A stretch of 64,000 bases of DNA from Hsuehochloa calcarea (GCA_036346395.1 JAYEVG010000091.1:28850-92849), one strand, 5' to 3'. Shown: positions 1 through 9,959, counted from the stretch's first letter. Numbers and translations: made by a program. Notes: generated from the sequence alone by a model not told the origin.

Positions 1-26
1 CTACTCGTGATAGTGTTTACTTAGAG

Positions 27-153
27 TTGTCATGGAAAACTCATGACAAAGTATTGGTCGCAAAGAGCTTATATTACTTACGACCAAGAAGTGGTCGTAG
101 AAAGACTTACGACCAAGACATAGTCGAGAAAACTTACGACTAGGTCGGTGGTC
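27..153. repeat. Tandem dyad-symmetric repeats upstream of the antisense gene
   Basis: Five units sit just 5' of the antisense coiled-coil frame. The first has arms TTGTCATG/CATGACAA (27-34, 42-49) with a 7-base spacer. The third has TGGTCGTA/TACGACCA (92-99, 108-115) with an 8-base spacer. The fourth has TAGTCG/CGACTA (121-126, 137-142). The second has a longer spacer and the fifth has lost its right arm. The same unit type fills the U3 of the LTR at 8989-9211. Confidence 0.8.
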
Positions 154-175
154 GAGAAGGACTTGAAACCAATCG

Positions 176-1040
176 GTGATGTTTATCTTCATTTTTGTCC
201 TCTGTAGGCTAAAAAGCGACACGAAGACCTTAGCTGACTCACTCGATTATGAAAAAGAGGAGTCGAGAAAGCTAAGGAACGAAGTACTAGTCCTCTCGGA
301 TAAACTCCGAGAAGCCATCTCTGCATCTAGAAGATTGCAGGAAAGAATAAACAGTAAGTGCTGAACTTAAAACTGCTTTTATCTTTAACTTTACCCAACT
401 CTCATTTTTTCCGTAAAAAGAAGATGAGATGCGGAAGCTCGGACGAAGTTGAGATAAAGCTTTGGTCATTCAGGAGTTTTCCCGCATTACCAAGAATAAG
501 GATCAGGAACTCGAGGGTCTGAGAACTCGAGTAACAGGTAAGCAATTCTTTACCTATTGTCCTTTTTGAGTATTTTCCCTTTTCTAATGCTAATTTCTTG
601 TTCGTAAATTGTCACGAGTTGAGAAGCCTCGAGGTCAAATCCAAGAGAAGACCTTGATCTACAATGAGTTCGTCCGCATTGCTAAGATGAATGCAGAGGA
701 CATCAGAGCATGGGAGAAAAAGCATGCTGAAACCATTGCTTCCCATGAAGAAGAGGTCAAGAAATTGGATTCTCAAGTAGTAGGTAAGAAATGCCTTTAC
801 CTACAATTATCTTTGTGTTATCTTCCTCTAGAAGTTTATTTTGTTTGACCGGTTTTATTCTTTTCGTAACAAGTGGTCGAAAACAAGAAACTCGCGAGGC
901 TTCGACTTGTACCCAACAGAGATGGAGTCGATGAAGACTAGTCTTCAAGGCAACATCACACTCTCGAACAATGTACTTGGTGAGCTACATTCGAGGGAAA
1001 ACTCCTCGAGAAGATACCGAGCCGCCACATAAGTACTATT
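176..1040 (+). CDS. Antisense spliced coiled-coil gene inside the Tat-type element
   Basis: Four exon-like blocks lie on the strand opposite to gag-pol. Donors GTAAGT (352), GTAAGC (538) and GTAAGA (783) end blocks 1-3, and T-rich tracts ending in AAG or AG precede blocks 2-4 near 420, 610 and 873. Each block reads as a charged, Glu/Lys/Leu-rich helix, for example DYEKEESRKLRNEVLVLSDK in block 1 and MNAEDIRAWEKKHAETIASH in block 3, typical of coiled coil. One base must be skipped in block 2 to keep frame, and block 4 soon meets stops, so this copy looks decayed or imperfectly called. Antisense extra genes downstream of integrase are known in some Tat-lineage elements. I do not recognise the protein, and no catalytic motif is visible. 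The start is uncertain; the first in-frame Met is at 176. Confidence 0.5.
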
Positions 1041-1338
1041 GGGGAACAAGTCGAAACTTGCAAGAAATGGTGACCACTCAAGGCTAATCAAGCCGAATCA
1101 ATAAGGGAGGCAATGGCCGCAGTAGTTACGCCCGCGAAACTTAAAGCTCAAGACCCTCGCTTAATGTGCAACCAATTGAAGTTTACTTCGATCGCCTCAA
1201 TCGAGGCAAGTCGATTTATCGAGGAAATGCAATCGGTTGGCAAAAGGTAGCGAGGAAATGCACTAGGCACTCCCTTCGTGAGTAATCTTGTAACTACTTT
1301 GTAAGGCAGAGCGTTTCTGTTGACGAGTAATATATGAT

Positions 1339-1550
1339 CCATCTTGTTTCCTGCAAATCATCTTGTCGAGCGGTTAGCAACCCAAAAGATGATAAACGAA
1401 TGAAAGACTAAGAATTGAAGTTAAATTAATAACTTTATCCTAGGCCATCTTGTTTCCTGCAAATCATCTTGTCGAGTAATTAGTAACTCAAAAGATAATA
1501 AACGAATGAAAGACTAAGAATTGAAGTCAAATTAATAACTTTATCCTAGC
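1339..1550. repeat. Tandem duplication, period 106 bp
   Basis: Two adjacent copies (1339-1444 and 1445-1550) share nearly all bases. Differences are mostly C/T or G/A transitions, such as AGCGGTTAGCAACC against AGTAATTAGTAACT. It lies between the antisense gene and the triple repeat inside the Tat-type element. No reading frame spans it. Confidence 0.85.
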
Positions 1551-1690
1551 CCCCGACTATTTGCTTAGTTTGTTTGGACAATCTAAGTAAATAGTGTGTA
1601 AAATGGGGTTTCTGAAAACAAAGAGAGGTTTATTTAACTTATAGTTTTTGTTATGGTTGTCAAGCACTGGTCGAAAGAGTAGAAACGACT

Positions 1691-2240
1691 CGACACTAGG
1701 AAGTTCCTTCTAGTGGGCAGGACCACGTGCAGAGAGGAAAGGCTTCGACTAGGTGATGTTACCATCTCCGACTGGTTTAATCGAACCAAAAACAGCAACT
1801 TGAGTTAAGCAAACGTCTTAGAGGACTTTAATAATTGCTCGCTCTTTTTGGTGGACTCGATAAGTCTTTTCCAAGAGCAAAAGTAGGAGATCGAGCGACG
1901 CTAGGAAGTTCCTTCTAGTGGGCGTGACCACGCAGAGAGGAAAGACTTCGACTAGGTGTGTCTCTTCCTTCACCGCTTAAAACGAATCGAGTACACCAAA
2001 GGTGGTCGAATAAACATAAGAAAGTGCACTCTACTTAGAATATTTTTCGAAATTACTGAAAAAAATAAACTAAGGTTAAAAGAGTTGGCTTTGAGAATAT
2101 TTCGACTAGATAGAACCTGAGCTCTCTGTATTGGCAACAAAAGTGAATAACGAGTCGATACTAGGAAGTTCCTTCTAGTGGGTGACCACATGCAGAGAGG
2201 AGAGACTTGACTAGATGATGTTACTTGCCTTTCACCGGTG
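1691..2240. repeat. Three spaced copies of an ~85-bp repeat with an inverted core
   Basis: Copies begin near 1691, 1896 and 2156, spaced about 205 and 260 bp. Each holds the near-palindrome CTAGGAAGTTCCTTCTAG, then a GTGACCAC-like stretch, GCAGAGAGGA and a TTCGACTAGG-like block. The copies lie in the non-coding interval between the integrase end (about 2340) and the antisense gene. Function unknown. Confidence 0.8.
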
Positions 2241-2339
2241 TAGAGAAAGCGGGTATTTTTGGATCATAGTCGAAAGATTATAAAAGCACTACTCAAAAAA
2301 TAAGACAAAAGAGGTAGAAAGAACCTGGACCTTTATTGC

Positions 2340-3840
2340 CTGAGAGGTTGGTCACACATAGAATTTGCGTAACTGGTCAATGTTCCAAGAATTTGAGAGA
2401 ACATGTCCATCTTCCATTGCAAGTCGTACCGACCCTGGCCGAGTGACTTCGACCACTGTGTAAGGACCTTCCCACTTGGGAGAAAGTTTATTCCGATTAG
2501 ACTTGGATTGGCGAGCCTCAATACCAAGTCACCTCTGAGAAGGTCGCGAGGTCGACCTACGATCGTAGTATCTCGCGTAGGGTTTGTTGGTAGACTGCAG
2601 AACGGATTAGGGCCATGTTTCTCCTTTCCTCGAGTAGGTTAATATCATCTGCTCGAAGTTGTTCCTGGTCGAAGTTGTTGAAGGTTTCAACTCGTGTCGA
2701 CCGCAATTTTAGCTCCAGAGGAAGCATGGCTTTGGCTCCGAACACTAAAAAGAAAGGTGTTTCTCCTGCCGCCGACTAGTGGTCGCATTTAACCGCCCAT
2801 AATACGTAAGGTAATTCTTGTACCCAAGCCCCGAGCGCTTAACAAGTCGGGTCAAGACTCGGTTTTAATTCCTCGCATTATTTGGCCGCTTGCACGCTCG
2901 ACCGCCCGTTGTTTTGGGATGTGCAATGAAGCATAGCATAACTTGGTACCAACTCGCCGCAAAATTCTTGAAATTTTGCACTTACGAATTGTTTATTATT
3001 GTTCGTAATTATCCGACTTAACTCCAAATCGGCTAATTACGCATCTCATCATGAACCTTTTGTCGCCTGCTGTTATCCGATTCATGAGTTGGCCGATCCA
3101 TTTTGTGAACGTGTCAATGGCCGTAAAAGGAATTCAAGCCACCGGTGCTTTGGGAAACGGTCCTAGGATATCAAGACCCAGTGTCGCAAAAGGTCGTGAA
3201 AGAGGTATTGTCTGTAATGCTTGAGCCGTTGGTGTATCTCGTCTACCATGAACCGGCATTGGACACACTTTTAACCACCTCTTTGGCATCGTCTGAGTCA
3301 TGGCAAGAGAATCCTTGTCGAAAGGCCTTACTAACTAATGTTCTCGAGAGGAAGCATGCGCCCCACGATGCCGCAGTGTGTATATCATGAAGGAGTGTTA
3401 TTCTTCGTTTTTATGAATGCATCGCATGAGTATCCCTTGGGTTCCTCGCTTATAGAGGACTCCTTCGACCAAAGTATACATTTTGGCTTTTGGGATAAAC
3501 GACCGCCTCAAGATCATCCTCTGATCAGAACCCTTGTGAAGATACTCGAGATGGGATTCATCCAGTATCCTCGTAATCTAGTGAGGCCATCTCAATAGGA
3601 GGTGTCTCGGTTCTTCGACAGAGACGGCTTTTGGAGTTGCTCCAAGAAAACTCCTTTTGGTACCGTTGATCGGGAAGAAGCCATCCGAGCAAGTTGGTAT
3701 GTGAGGAAATTATCCTTTCGAGGGATGAATTGTACCTCAAACCTAAAAATACTTTTCTAGCTTACGATTCGATAAGTACCGAGCCATTGTCGAGCTAGAG
3801 CTTCGGTACTTTTCCCGATTTGATTCACGACTAGTTGAGA
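2340..3840 (-). pseudogene. Integrase region of the Tat-type element (decayed)
   Basis: The minus strand downstream of RNase H should encode the integrase that inserts the cDNA copy. The best-preserved part is the C-terminal tail at 2333-2530, where VLRLANPS, then FLPSGKVLTQW and GRYDLQWKMD match the conserved plant Gypsy pattern of an RR/NP segment, a KLSPKWEGPY-like block and a GSYRLE-like block, with frameshifts. Short minus-strand frames at 2557-2745 and 3558-3740 cover parts of the core, including WSNSKSRLCRRTETPPI (the PK..GRRTETP block, about 3590-3660). The HHCC zinc site and complete DDE triad cannot be followed in one frame. Non-functional as read. Confidence 0.6.
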
Positions 3841-4029
3841 GTCTCCTCTCACGAGTAGTCGATTTAATCGAGAGTGCTTTCGCAGCTCGTATGCCGCCTA
3901 GCAAACCTTCGATTTCGCCACATTGTTAGTGGCCCGAAAGTTTAATTGTATGGCATACTTTAAGGTTTCTCCAGAGGAGATACCAGACCACCCACACCCG
4001 AGCCACTTAGAGTAAGTGACCCGTCAGTA

Positions 4030-4740
4030 CATCATCCACCGGTCGTGGGAATCAGATCGGGATCTGAATGAGTTCAGATTTGTCCATTCGGCGACAAAGT
4101 CCGCCAAGATCCGGGATTTTATGGCCGTCGACACGAATGGAGGTCGAACTCCCAAGTTCGATCGACCATTTTGCCATGCGCCCCATTGCTTCCTTGTTAT
4201 GGAGGATCGCTCCCAAAGGAAACTCGGGCACACTGACTATTTTGTGCGCGCGTGAAAATAATGCCGCAGATTTCCTCAAGACATGAGGAGGGCATATAGA
4301 AGTTTTTGACCGAGGGTAACGCCCTTAGGCCCGTAAAACTCGCCGACGAGTAAACCGGTCGTTGTACGCTTTCACGCTCTACGACCAAGATCGCGCTTGT
4401 CGCACGTGGCGTGGCGCCTAGGTAAATTAAGAGCGCCTCTTCCGCTTTGGAGAAACCGTAACAGAGAGCACTTAAAGGTACCTCTTGACATCCTCGAAGG
4501 CGGCGCTTGCCTCGCTCGACCACTCAAAACCTTCATGTCTCCCGAGAAGTTTAAAGAAAGGTAGTCCTTTTCTCCTAGTCATGCGATGAAACGACTTAAA
4601 GCCGCCATGCACCCAAGTGAGTTTCGACTTCCTTTTTGTGGTCTGAGGACGATCCGGAGGATGGCCTTTATTTTTTCGATTTACTTCGATTCCTCGCTCG
4701 TATACTAGGAATCCAAGCAATTTTCTCAAGAAATTCAAAA
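4030..4740 (-). pseudogene. RNase H and connection domain of the Tat-type pol (frameshifted)
   Basis: The frame at 4472-4738 reads through the RT/RNase H joint, with SFHRMTRRKGLPFFKLLGRH and then FEWSSEASAAFEDVKRYL, the standard plant Gypsy connection motif. The overlapping frame at 4197-4523 carries ALLIYLGATPRATSAILVVE, the first RNase H strand in the Tat style, where Y-L replaces the more usual Y-C-D. Frames at 4024-4279 continue with WSIELG and ILADFVAEWT, the end of the RNase H/archaeal-like RNase H segment. At least two frameshifts separate these parts. It degrades the RNA strand during reverse transcription in intact relatives. Confidence 0.75.
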
Positions 4741-4828
4741 CACACTTCTCGGGATTAAGTTTTAAGCGGTACTTTCTCGAGGTTGTCGAATGTTTCTTGC
4801 GTGTCGGTGATATGATTAAATTTCTTAA

Positions 4829-5249
4829 CGCTTTTTACGACTAGATCATCAACATAGGCTTCCGACTCTACTTAATTGAGATGAAAAAGTCGATTGCATT
4901 AAGCGCTGAAAAGAAGCCTAAGATTCTTTAGACCAAATGGTATTTTGACATAGCAAAAGGTACCAAATGGTGTAATGAATGCGATCTTTTCTTCATCGTT
5001 TAGACACATATTGATCTCGTGATATCCAGAATATGCATCTAAAAAACTTAATATTTCACAACCTGCAGTAGAATCAACCAACTGATCGATACGAGGTAAA
5101 GGACAATCATCTTTTGGACAAGCTTTATTAAGATCAAGAAAGTCACGCACATACGCCATTTGCCGCTTGACTTTTTGACCATTACAGGTTAGCCAACCAC
5201 TCGGGTGGTTGACTTCTCTTATAAAGCCCGCTTTAAGTAGCTTATCCAA
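4829..5249 (-). pseudogene. Reverse transcriptase of the Tat-type pol (frameshifted)
   Basis: The minus-strand frame at 4899-5249 encodes the RT core: LLKAGFIREVNHPSGWL, the DLNKACPKDDCPLPRIDQLV palm segment, and FLDAYSGYHEINM with the first catalytic Asp, then FCYVKIPFGLKN. The second catalytic pair lies in another frame at 4829-4853, where the minus strand reads YVDDLVVK, so one frameshift separates the two catalytic blocks. The thumb runs on into the RNase H region at 4740. The order and the Y-V-D-D box fit a plant Ty3/Gypsy RT. As called, it cannot make an active enzyme. Confidence 0.85.
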
Positions 5250-5323
5250 TTCGATTTAATAGCATCTCGCCGATCAGGCAAATCTCGTAATTTCTATTTA
5301 ACGGTACTTTATCGGCCGTAAAG

Positions 5324-6214
5324 CTAGCCTGCACTGATCACCTCCCCGGGACTCGGGCATGTCGGATGCTTGCCACGCCAAGACATTTGCGTTAGCTCTG
5401 AGGAAAGTAATGAGGGCGCCTTCCTATTTGGGGTCGGAAGTCTCCCAATGCGAACGATCCGAGGGTTTCTTGCGCCCGAGGAACCTCTTTGACTTGGTCG
5501 TTCGGCTTTAGTGCGACTTTTAGGCTTCGACTTGCTAGTCGAAGGCTGACTTTCATCTCGAGTTGGTATTTGGCCAACCATCTCGAGGGATCGACGGTCG
5601 CAGTTATACGCCATCTTTTTATCACAATGAATTGTGATCACTCCTTTGGGACCTGGCATCTTAAGACATTGATACCCATAATGAGTAGCCATTAAGAATT
5701 TTGCCAAAGTTGGTCGTCCGAGTATGGCGTTATATGCCGTATCGAAATCGACCACATCAAAGGAAACTTTCTCAGTCCTGAAATTATTTGGTGAGCCAAA
5801 TGTTAAAGGAAGAGAAACTTGGCCAATGGGTTTGGCCGAAGACCCCGGTACGATTCCATGAAAAGAGTATCGTACCGGTCTTACCTTTGTCCTGGGTACT
5901 TGCATTTCGTCCAGGGCATTAGTAAATAGTATGTTCAAGGAACTGCCACCATCAACCAATACTCGATTGACCCGACAGTTGTTGATGGTGGGTTCGACCA
6001 CAATCGGATAACGACCTGATCGATTCGAAATGATCGGGCAGTCACCCTTCTCGAAAGAAATGGTAACTTCCGACCACTTTGGTAGATTATTGACAAGAGG
6101 AGCATCTATAGAGTTTACCTCTCGTCCGGCAGCTTTGAGTTGTCGTTTCGACTCGTATGTCGATGATCCTCCGTAGATATGCTTTACGGTATGTTGCGGA
6201 TCTTGGAACGGCAT
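5324..6214 (-). CDS. Gag-pol protease segment, DGGSS retropepsin (partial)
   Basis: An open frame of 296 codons on the minus strand. It holds SNRSGRYPIVVEPTINNCRV, then VLVDGGSSLNILF with the catalytic Asp at about residue 86, followed by DVVDFDTAYNAILGRPTLAK, the second retropepsin block (ILGRPTL), and a Lys/Ser-rich linker toward RT. Such a D-G-G-S-S active site is seen in plant Tat/Athila-type elements. The enzyme would cut the Gag-Pol polyprotein. The open stretch probably begins as a continuation of gag rather than at its own Met. A frameshift near 5320 separates it from RT. Confidence 0.8.
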   Translation of the reverse strand: MPFQDPQHTVKHIYGGSSTYESKRQLKAAGREVNSIDAPLVNNLPKWSEVTISFEKGDCPIISNRSGRYPIVVEPTINNCRVNRVLVDGGSSLNILFTNALDEMQVPRTKVRPVRYSFHGIVPGSSAKPIGQVSLPLTFGSPNNFRTEKVSFDVVDFDTAYNAILGRPTLAKFLMATHYGYQCLKMPGPKGVITIHCDKKMAYNCDRRSLEMVGQIPTRDESQPSTSKSKPKSRTKAERPSQRGSSGARNPRIVRIGRLPTPNRKAPSLLSSELTQMSWRGKHPTCPSPGEVISAG

Positions 6215-6445
6215 CTCTTCATCATCCTCCGATGACTTTTGGCCACTCGTATTCCCTACTTGCTCGAGAGTGGGGAGTGGCCCTTTGCCGTTGTAGTAGT
6301 CCTCGAGCTTTCTTTGGAAAACTTCGGCGAGCTATGAGGTCATGTCCTTCCTTTTTATGAAAAGGACACCACCTTAGCTTGTCGCTCCTACGATCGTGGC
6401 GCTTACCTTTGCCTTGATCGAGTACGACTTGGTGGTTCGGGCTCT

Positions 6446-7928
6446 TTATCTTTCACGGCTAAGACTTCCTTGAAACCACCGGTTTGTGGTTTTGACTTTT
6501 ATTTTCTTCTTGGACTTCTTTGCTTTCTTATCCTTACCAACTTCACCGCTCTCGAGGAGTGTACGCTCGATCAATAGTGTTGTTCCACTCGACCGCCTCG
6601 TAAGCGATCGATATCGATCGGCCATCTCAAGAGCTCGCAACAAGATGTTAGGAGGATTCAAAGCAATATCATCCGTTATCCTTCTACTACGGACTCCTTG
6701 CTTAAAAGCCCCGATCACGGATGAGTCGAAATTTCGGAATTGAGTTACTTAACCCGACTAAAGCGTTTGATGAATTGACGCAAAGTCTCGTTGTTGTTCT
6801 GTTTTATCCGGCAAGTCGCCTTCCTTTCGTATGGTTGTATGTGCCTTGGAAATTACCAGAGAAGATCGCAGAGGTGTTGCCAAGAGTAGATCGACTCGAG
6901 TGGTTGGTTTAATAACCACGATCGAGCGGATCCTTCAAGCACATCGGAAGGTAATTTGCCATTACATGCTCTCCTCCTCCCGCCGCCGGACGGTTTGTTG
7001 TATAGATCTCAAGAAATTCGATGGGATTTTGAGATCCATCAAACTTCCATGTTCACCGGTCGAAAATGAGGTGGCCAACGAATCGCTCAAGGTCGCGTAA
7101 AATGCCCGAGATCCGTAATTACTTCTTGACGCCTTTGCGTGAAAGAAGGGTTAATGTGACCAGTGATCGATACGACGATACCCAAGAATCGGTCGACCGC
7201 ATCCCGTAGTAGGCTTCACTTCACGAGATGAATACCTCGTACTCCATCCGCTGTGGATTTCTTTGTCGAAGTGGTGAATGATCACCTCCAGAGGGGTTTT
7301 GATCGTCAGCCAATCGAAATGTTTTTCTCCGAGTAGGGGATCGATGCGGCTTATGGCCATGTCGATTTCTACGTGGTAAAATATTCGATTGACTGGTAGC
7401 TGAGGAAGTCGCATTGCTACGACTAACTGAATGATGTCGACGAGGTACTTCCGCCTTGTCATCACGGTTCAAGCCTTTGTGCAATCTCTTCAAAGAAAGA
7501 GATCGTGACCGCGCTCGAGCAAGCTCTTGATTGGGATTTTCGAGCAAGTCGTTGATGTCATGGAATTCTTGTACCTCCTTCGACTGATGTTGAATGCGCC
7601 CCGGCAGATTCTTCTGGGCTGCAATCTTCTTCCGTCGGATGGCCTCAAAATTCTCCTCATCGATCCTTGAGGCCTTCTCAATGGAGTGCGAGAATGTCGA
7701 GGATTTCTCGCCATCATCGAGTGTTGGTTCTCGTCTCACCGGTGGTGCCCTTGCCATTACCACGAGGGGGCGCAGTGTGTGATCTTCGGGGAGTGTTCCT
7801 ATCTCGGCCTCCATGAGGCTGACCCTGATTTGTGGGAAGGACGAAGACCTCCCGTTGATGATTCTCACTTGCGCTCGAGGCCTCCCCGCTTGAGGAGTGC
7901 TCGAGACACCATCCGCGACTTGGAGCAA
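6446..7928 (-). pseudogene. Gag of the Tat-type element (frameshifted)
   Basis: Two minus-strand frames cover gag. The N-terminal part (7221-7928) is hydrophilic, with a Ser/Arg-rich stretch such as ELARARSRSLSLKRLHKGLN. The C-terminal part (6446-6718) opens with GAFKQGVRSRRITDDIALNP and LLRALEMADRYRSLTRR, a typical end of the retrotransposon gag (PF03732-like) domain, and continues into a Lys-rich basic tail (KKAKKSKKKIKVK). The middle, about 6720-7220, is in several frames. No complete CCHC knuckle can be read. Gag would form the particle that houses reverse transcription. Confidence 0.65.
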
Positions 7929-7929
7929 T

Positions 7930-8460
7930 CCCCTCCGTAGGGGAACTGGTTATAATCGCCTCCGTCCGCAAATGAGATCTCATGGAGAGACGGCCGAATT
8001 TGCAGAAAAGCATGTTTGATCCCATCCTCTCTGCAGCTACCCCGAGAGAAAGGATCACCGATGTTGGTGGAGTCTCGAATGGTGGCTCGTAACTTGTCTC
8101 ACTGTGCCGGACCGCCGAGGGGACTTGGACACTTGGAGGAAAACTCTCGTCGTGTCGTGAGTCCTCCCGGGTGCGGTTCAGGTCGATTGACCCTTGTCCT
8201 TTGAGGGAATTGGCTCCTCTGTTGGACGATCGTTGTGGGGATAAGGATCCTCCTCAACTCCATTGATGTGATCGCTTCGAGAATGATCTCCGAGGTAACA
8301 TCACCATCACGGATGCATCACTCGGCTCGTAGTCTAAACCGCATCCATGTCGACGTCTGCAGACCGCCAAGTCAAACCAGTTCTCCTCGCTCCATTCTCC
8401 GCCATGATTGCATGAGATTGGAAAAAGAGAGTATGTTGACAAGAGATTACGGAAGTTCCC
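7930..8460 (-). other. Leader between PBS and gag of the Tat-type element
   Basis: Untranslated leader by position. Its plus strand has only short frames with low-complexity residues; I see no conserved domain or RNA motif. Confidence 0.4.
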
Positions 8461-8476
8461 CTACGGTCGGCGCCAA
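8461..8476 (-). promoter_or_regulatory. Primer binding site of the Tat-type element
   Basis: The minus strand reads TTGGCGCCGACCGTAG, a TGGCGCC-type tRNA 3'-end complement as found in many grass Gypsy elements. It lies 9 bases inside the LTR end. The exact tRNA is not decided here. Confidence 0.7.
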
Positions 8477-8736
8477 CCGCTTCGGTGTATTAGAACCGAT
8501 CTTACGTAAAGATTATTTGATTCGGGGCCTCCTAGAGATGAAAGCACGCAGAGTGGTTGACACGGGATGTTTAGACAGTTCAGCCTTCTCCGAGAGAATA
8601 ACAACCCTACTCCCGTGTGTGTATGGTATTGATCAGATTCTCGATGATCAAAGAAGAAACTAAGACTATTACGATAACAAGCTTGTGTTTCTCCTTGACT
8701 TGCTCGCTTCCGCCTCCCTTCACCCTCGATTGATGT

Positions 8737-8745
8737 CTTTATATA
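8737..8745 (-). promoter_or_regulatory. TATA box in the Tat-type LTR
   Basis: The minus strand reads TATATAAAG inside ACTATATAAAGACATC, upstream of R/U5 and downstream of the U3 dyad repeats, the expected place for the element's own promoter. A second TATA-like string (TATATTTATAAAGG, 9225-9238) lies too near the LTR start to be the main promoter. Confidence 0.65.
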
Positions 8746-8988
8746 GTCGTGAAGAAGTAGCCGCTTTGTCTCGCGGAAGAGGCGCCTTAATTGAGCCAGA
8801 ATGGGCGATGATGGCGTGAATTACCGCGTATTGGCTTCTTCACGCCGTCCGCGCTTATCATTCCGAGGTAATGGGATATTTAAGCACTATTACTACGTGG
8901 AATAGTAGTGCGCATGGACCGTTCGGATTCCTTAATCAATTGGACCCACTCGCTTGTAGGTATGATTATAAGGTGGTCGTGGTTTACT

Positions 8989-9211
8989 TGGTCGTAGTAT
9001 GACTTACGACTGGGTATAAGTCGTAGTAGAGCTTACGATCGTGCAATAGTCGAGAAGGACTTACGATCGCAATAGTCGAGAAGGACTTACGACCAGGTAG
9101 TGGTCGAGAAAGATTTACGAGCGGTAGTGGTCGAGAAGGACTTACGACCATGATATAGTCGTAGTAAGACTTACGACTATGGGAGTGATTGTAGAAGATC
9201 TTACAATCACT
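8989..9211. repeat. Eight tandem dyad-symmetric units in the LTR U3
   Basis: Units recur every 27-30 bp. Perfect arms include ATAGTCGTA/TACGACTAT (9155-9163, 9172-9180) and AGTGATTGTA/TACAATCACT (9184-9193, 9202-9211), both with 8-base spacers (GTAAGACT, GAAGATCT). Others have TGGTCG/CGACCA (9128-9150). Arms differ between units but stay complementary inside a unit. In the element's sense they lie upstream of its TATA box. Confidence 0.85.
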
Positions 9212-9264
9212 TGGTAGGTCTCCCCTTTATAAATATAGGGGGTACTTCTGGGGACTATGTGACA

Positions 9265-9429
9265 TCATATTTACCCATAATAAGAATTATAGATAAAAGA
9301 TAAAATGAGGATTATTAGATCCTCGTCAGAAATCAAACAATCGAATCAAGAAAACGAACGAAAGACAGGCGGCGGCGACGCCGATGCACGCGGTCGACGG
9401 TTCAACACGACACGACGGGGGCGACTTGA
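9265..9429. other. Unassigned interval between two elements
   Basis: 165 bp between the Tat-type LTR and LTR A. The left half is AT-rich. The GC-rich right half (about 9365-9428) resembles part of 25145-25192 (shared ATGCACGCGG and CGACGG words), so it may be flank of the second Gypsy element. No gene seen. Confidence 0.4.
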
Positions 9430-9945
9430 TGCGGGGTGCCCGATCTTCTCGATGTAGGACTCGCCGATAACTGTCGGTACCGACGAACCACTACCGATTC
9501 CCCGCGCCAATGCACGGACTTGCAACTCTATGGAAAATTCGCCCAAACACACACTTGATTGGATCCTCGCCGACCACAAGCGAAGATCGCCGAACCTCAA
9601 TTCCCAAATGAAAAGCAAGAACGACCCCTTATTCTCAATGCCCAATTCCCTCTGTTTTGGCTTTAAGCACAACAGGAGAATCAAGCAAAAGCTTTGAAAT
9701 TATATTAAACGTGGTCTGAGGTTACAATGGGGGTCTACCCCTCTATATATAGTGCTTCTACTCCTCCTCATGGCTGGCCAAGAGGCCCTACTCCTATTCT
9801 AATTCGGATTTAGAGTCCTACTCCAATTCCGATACATTACAAAACAAAAAAGGAAACTCTGATTTTACAACCGTCACATTGATTCGATCATATCTTTTGA
9901 TCCAGATGGAATTTCGGAGTGAGGGAGGATCCGTTGGATCGGGCA
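9430..9945 (-). repeat. LTR A (3' LTR) of the interrupted minus-strand Gypsy element
   Basis: About 516 bp closely matching 23995-24511 (LTR B). On the minus strand it begins TGCCCGATCC and ends CCCCGCA, with a TATATATAG string near 9753 (plus strand CTCTATATATAG). It is followed on the plus strand by TTCTTGGGCTTCTC (9946-9959), whose complement GAGAAGCCCAAGAA is purine-rich and could be the polypurine tract. The chromovirus is inserted immediately after at 9960. Confidence 0.65.
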
Positions 9946-9959
9946 TTCTTGGGCTTCTC

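Larger units (their letters stand above)
1..9264 (-). mobile_element. Ty3/Gypsy LTR retrotransposon, Tat-type, 3' end off window
   Basis: On the minus strand the order is LTR (8486-9264), PBS (8461-8476), gag, aspartic protease, RT, RNase H, integrase, the Ty3/Gypsy order. The protease has DGGSS at its active site in place of the usual DTG/DSG, the RT has YVDDL, and a further reading frame lies between integrase and the missing 3' LTR on the opposite strand. These are habits known from the plant Tat lineage (RIRE2, Grande, Retand). The internal region runs past position 1, so the 3' LTR and target duplication cannot be seen. Coding is broken by several frameshifts, so this copy is probably not autonomous. 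The lineage call is inferred from motif and gene order, without a tree. Confidence 0.8.
8486..9264 (-). repeat. 5' LTR of the Tat-type element
   Basis: The boundaries follow the TG...CA rule: the minus strand begins TGTCACATAG (9264) and ends TCTAATACA (8486), 9 bases from the PBS. Length about 779 bp. A TATA box at 8737-8745 divides U3 (9264 to about 8746, with eight dyad repeats) from R/U5. The partner LTR is outside the window, so the ends rest on rule and position rather than comparison. Confidence 0.7.

Noticed and set aside
1..165. Right edge of the missing 3' LTR of the Tat-type element
   Set aside because: The dyad repeats match U3, but the LTR end sequence (the TATTTATAAAGG to TGTCACATAG stretch on the minus strand) is absent and the antisense frame follows directly.
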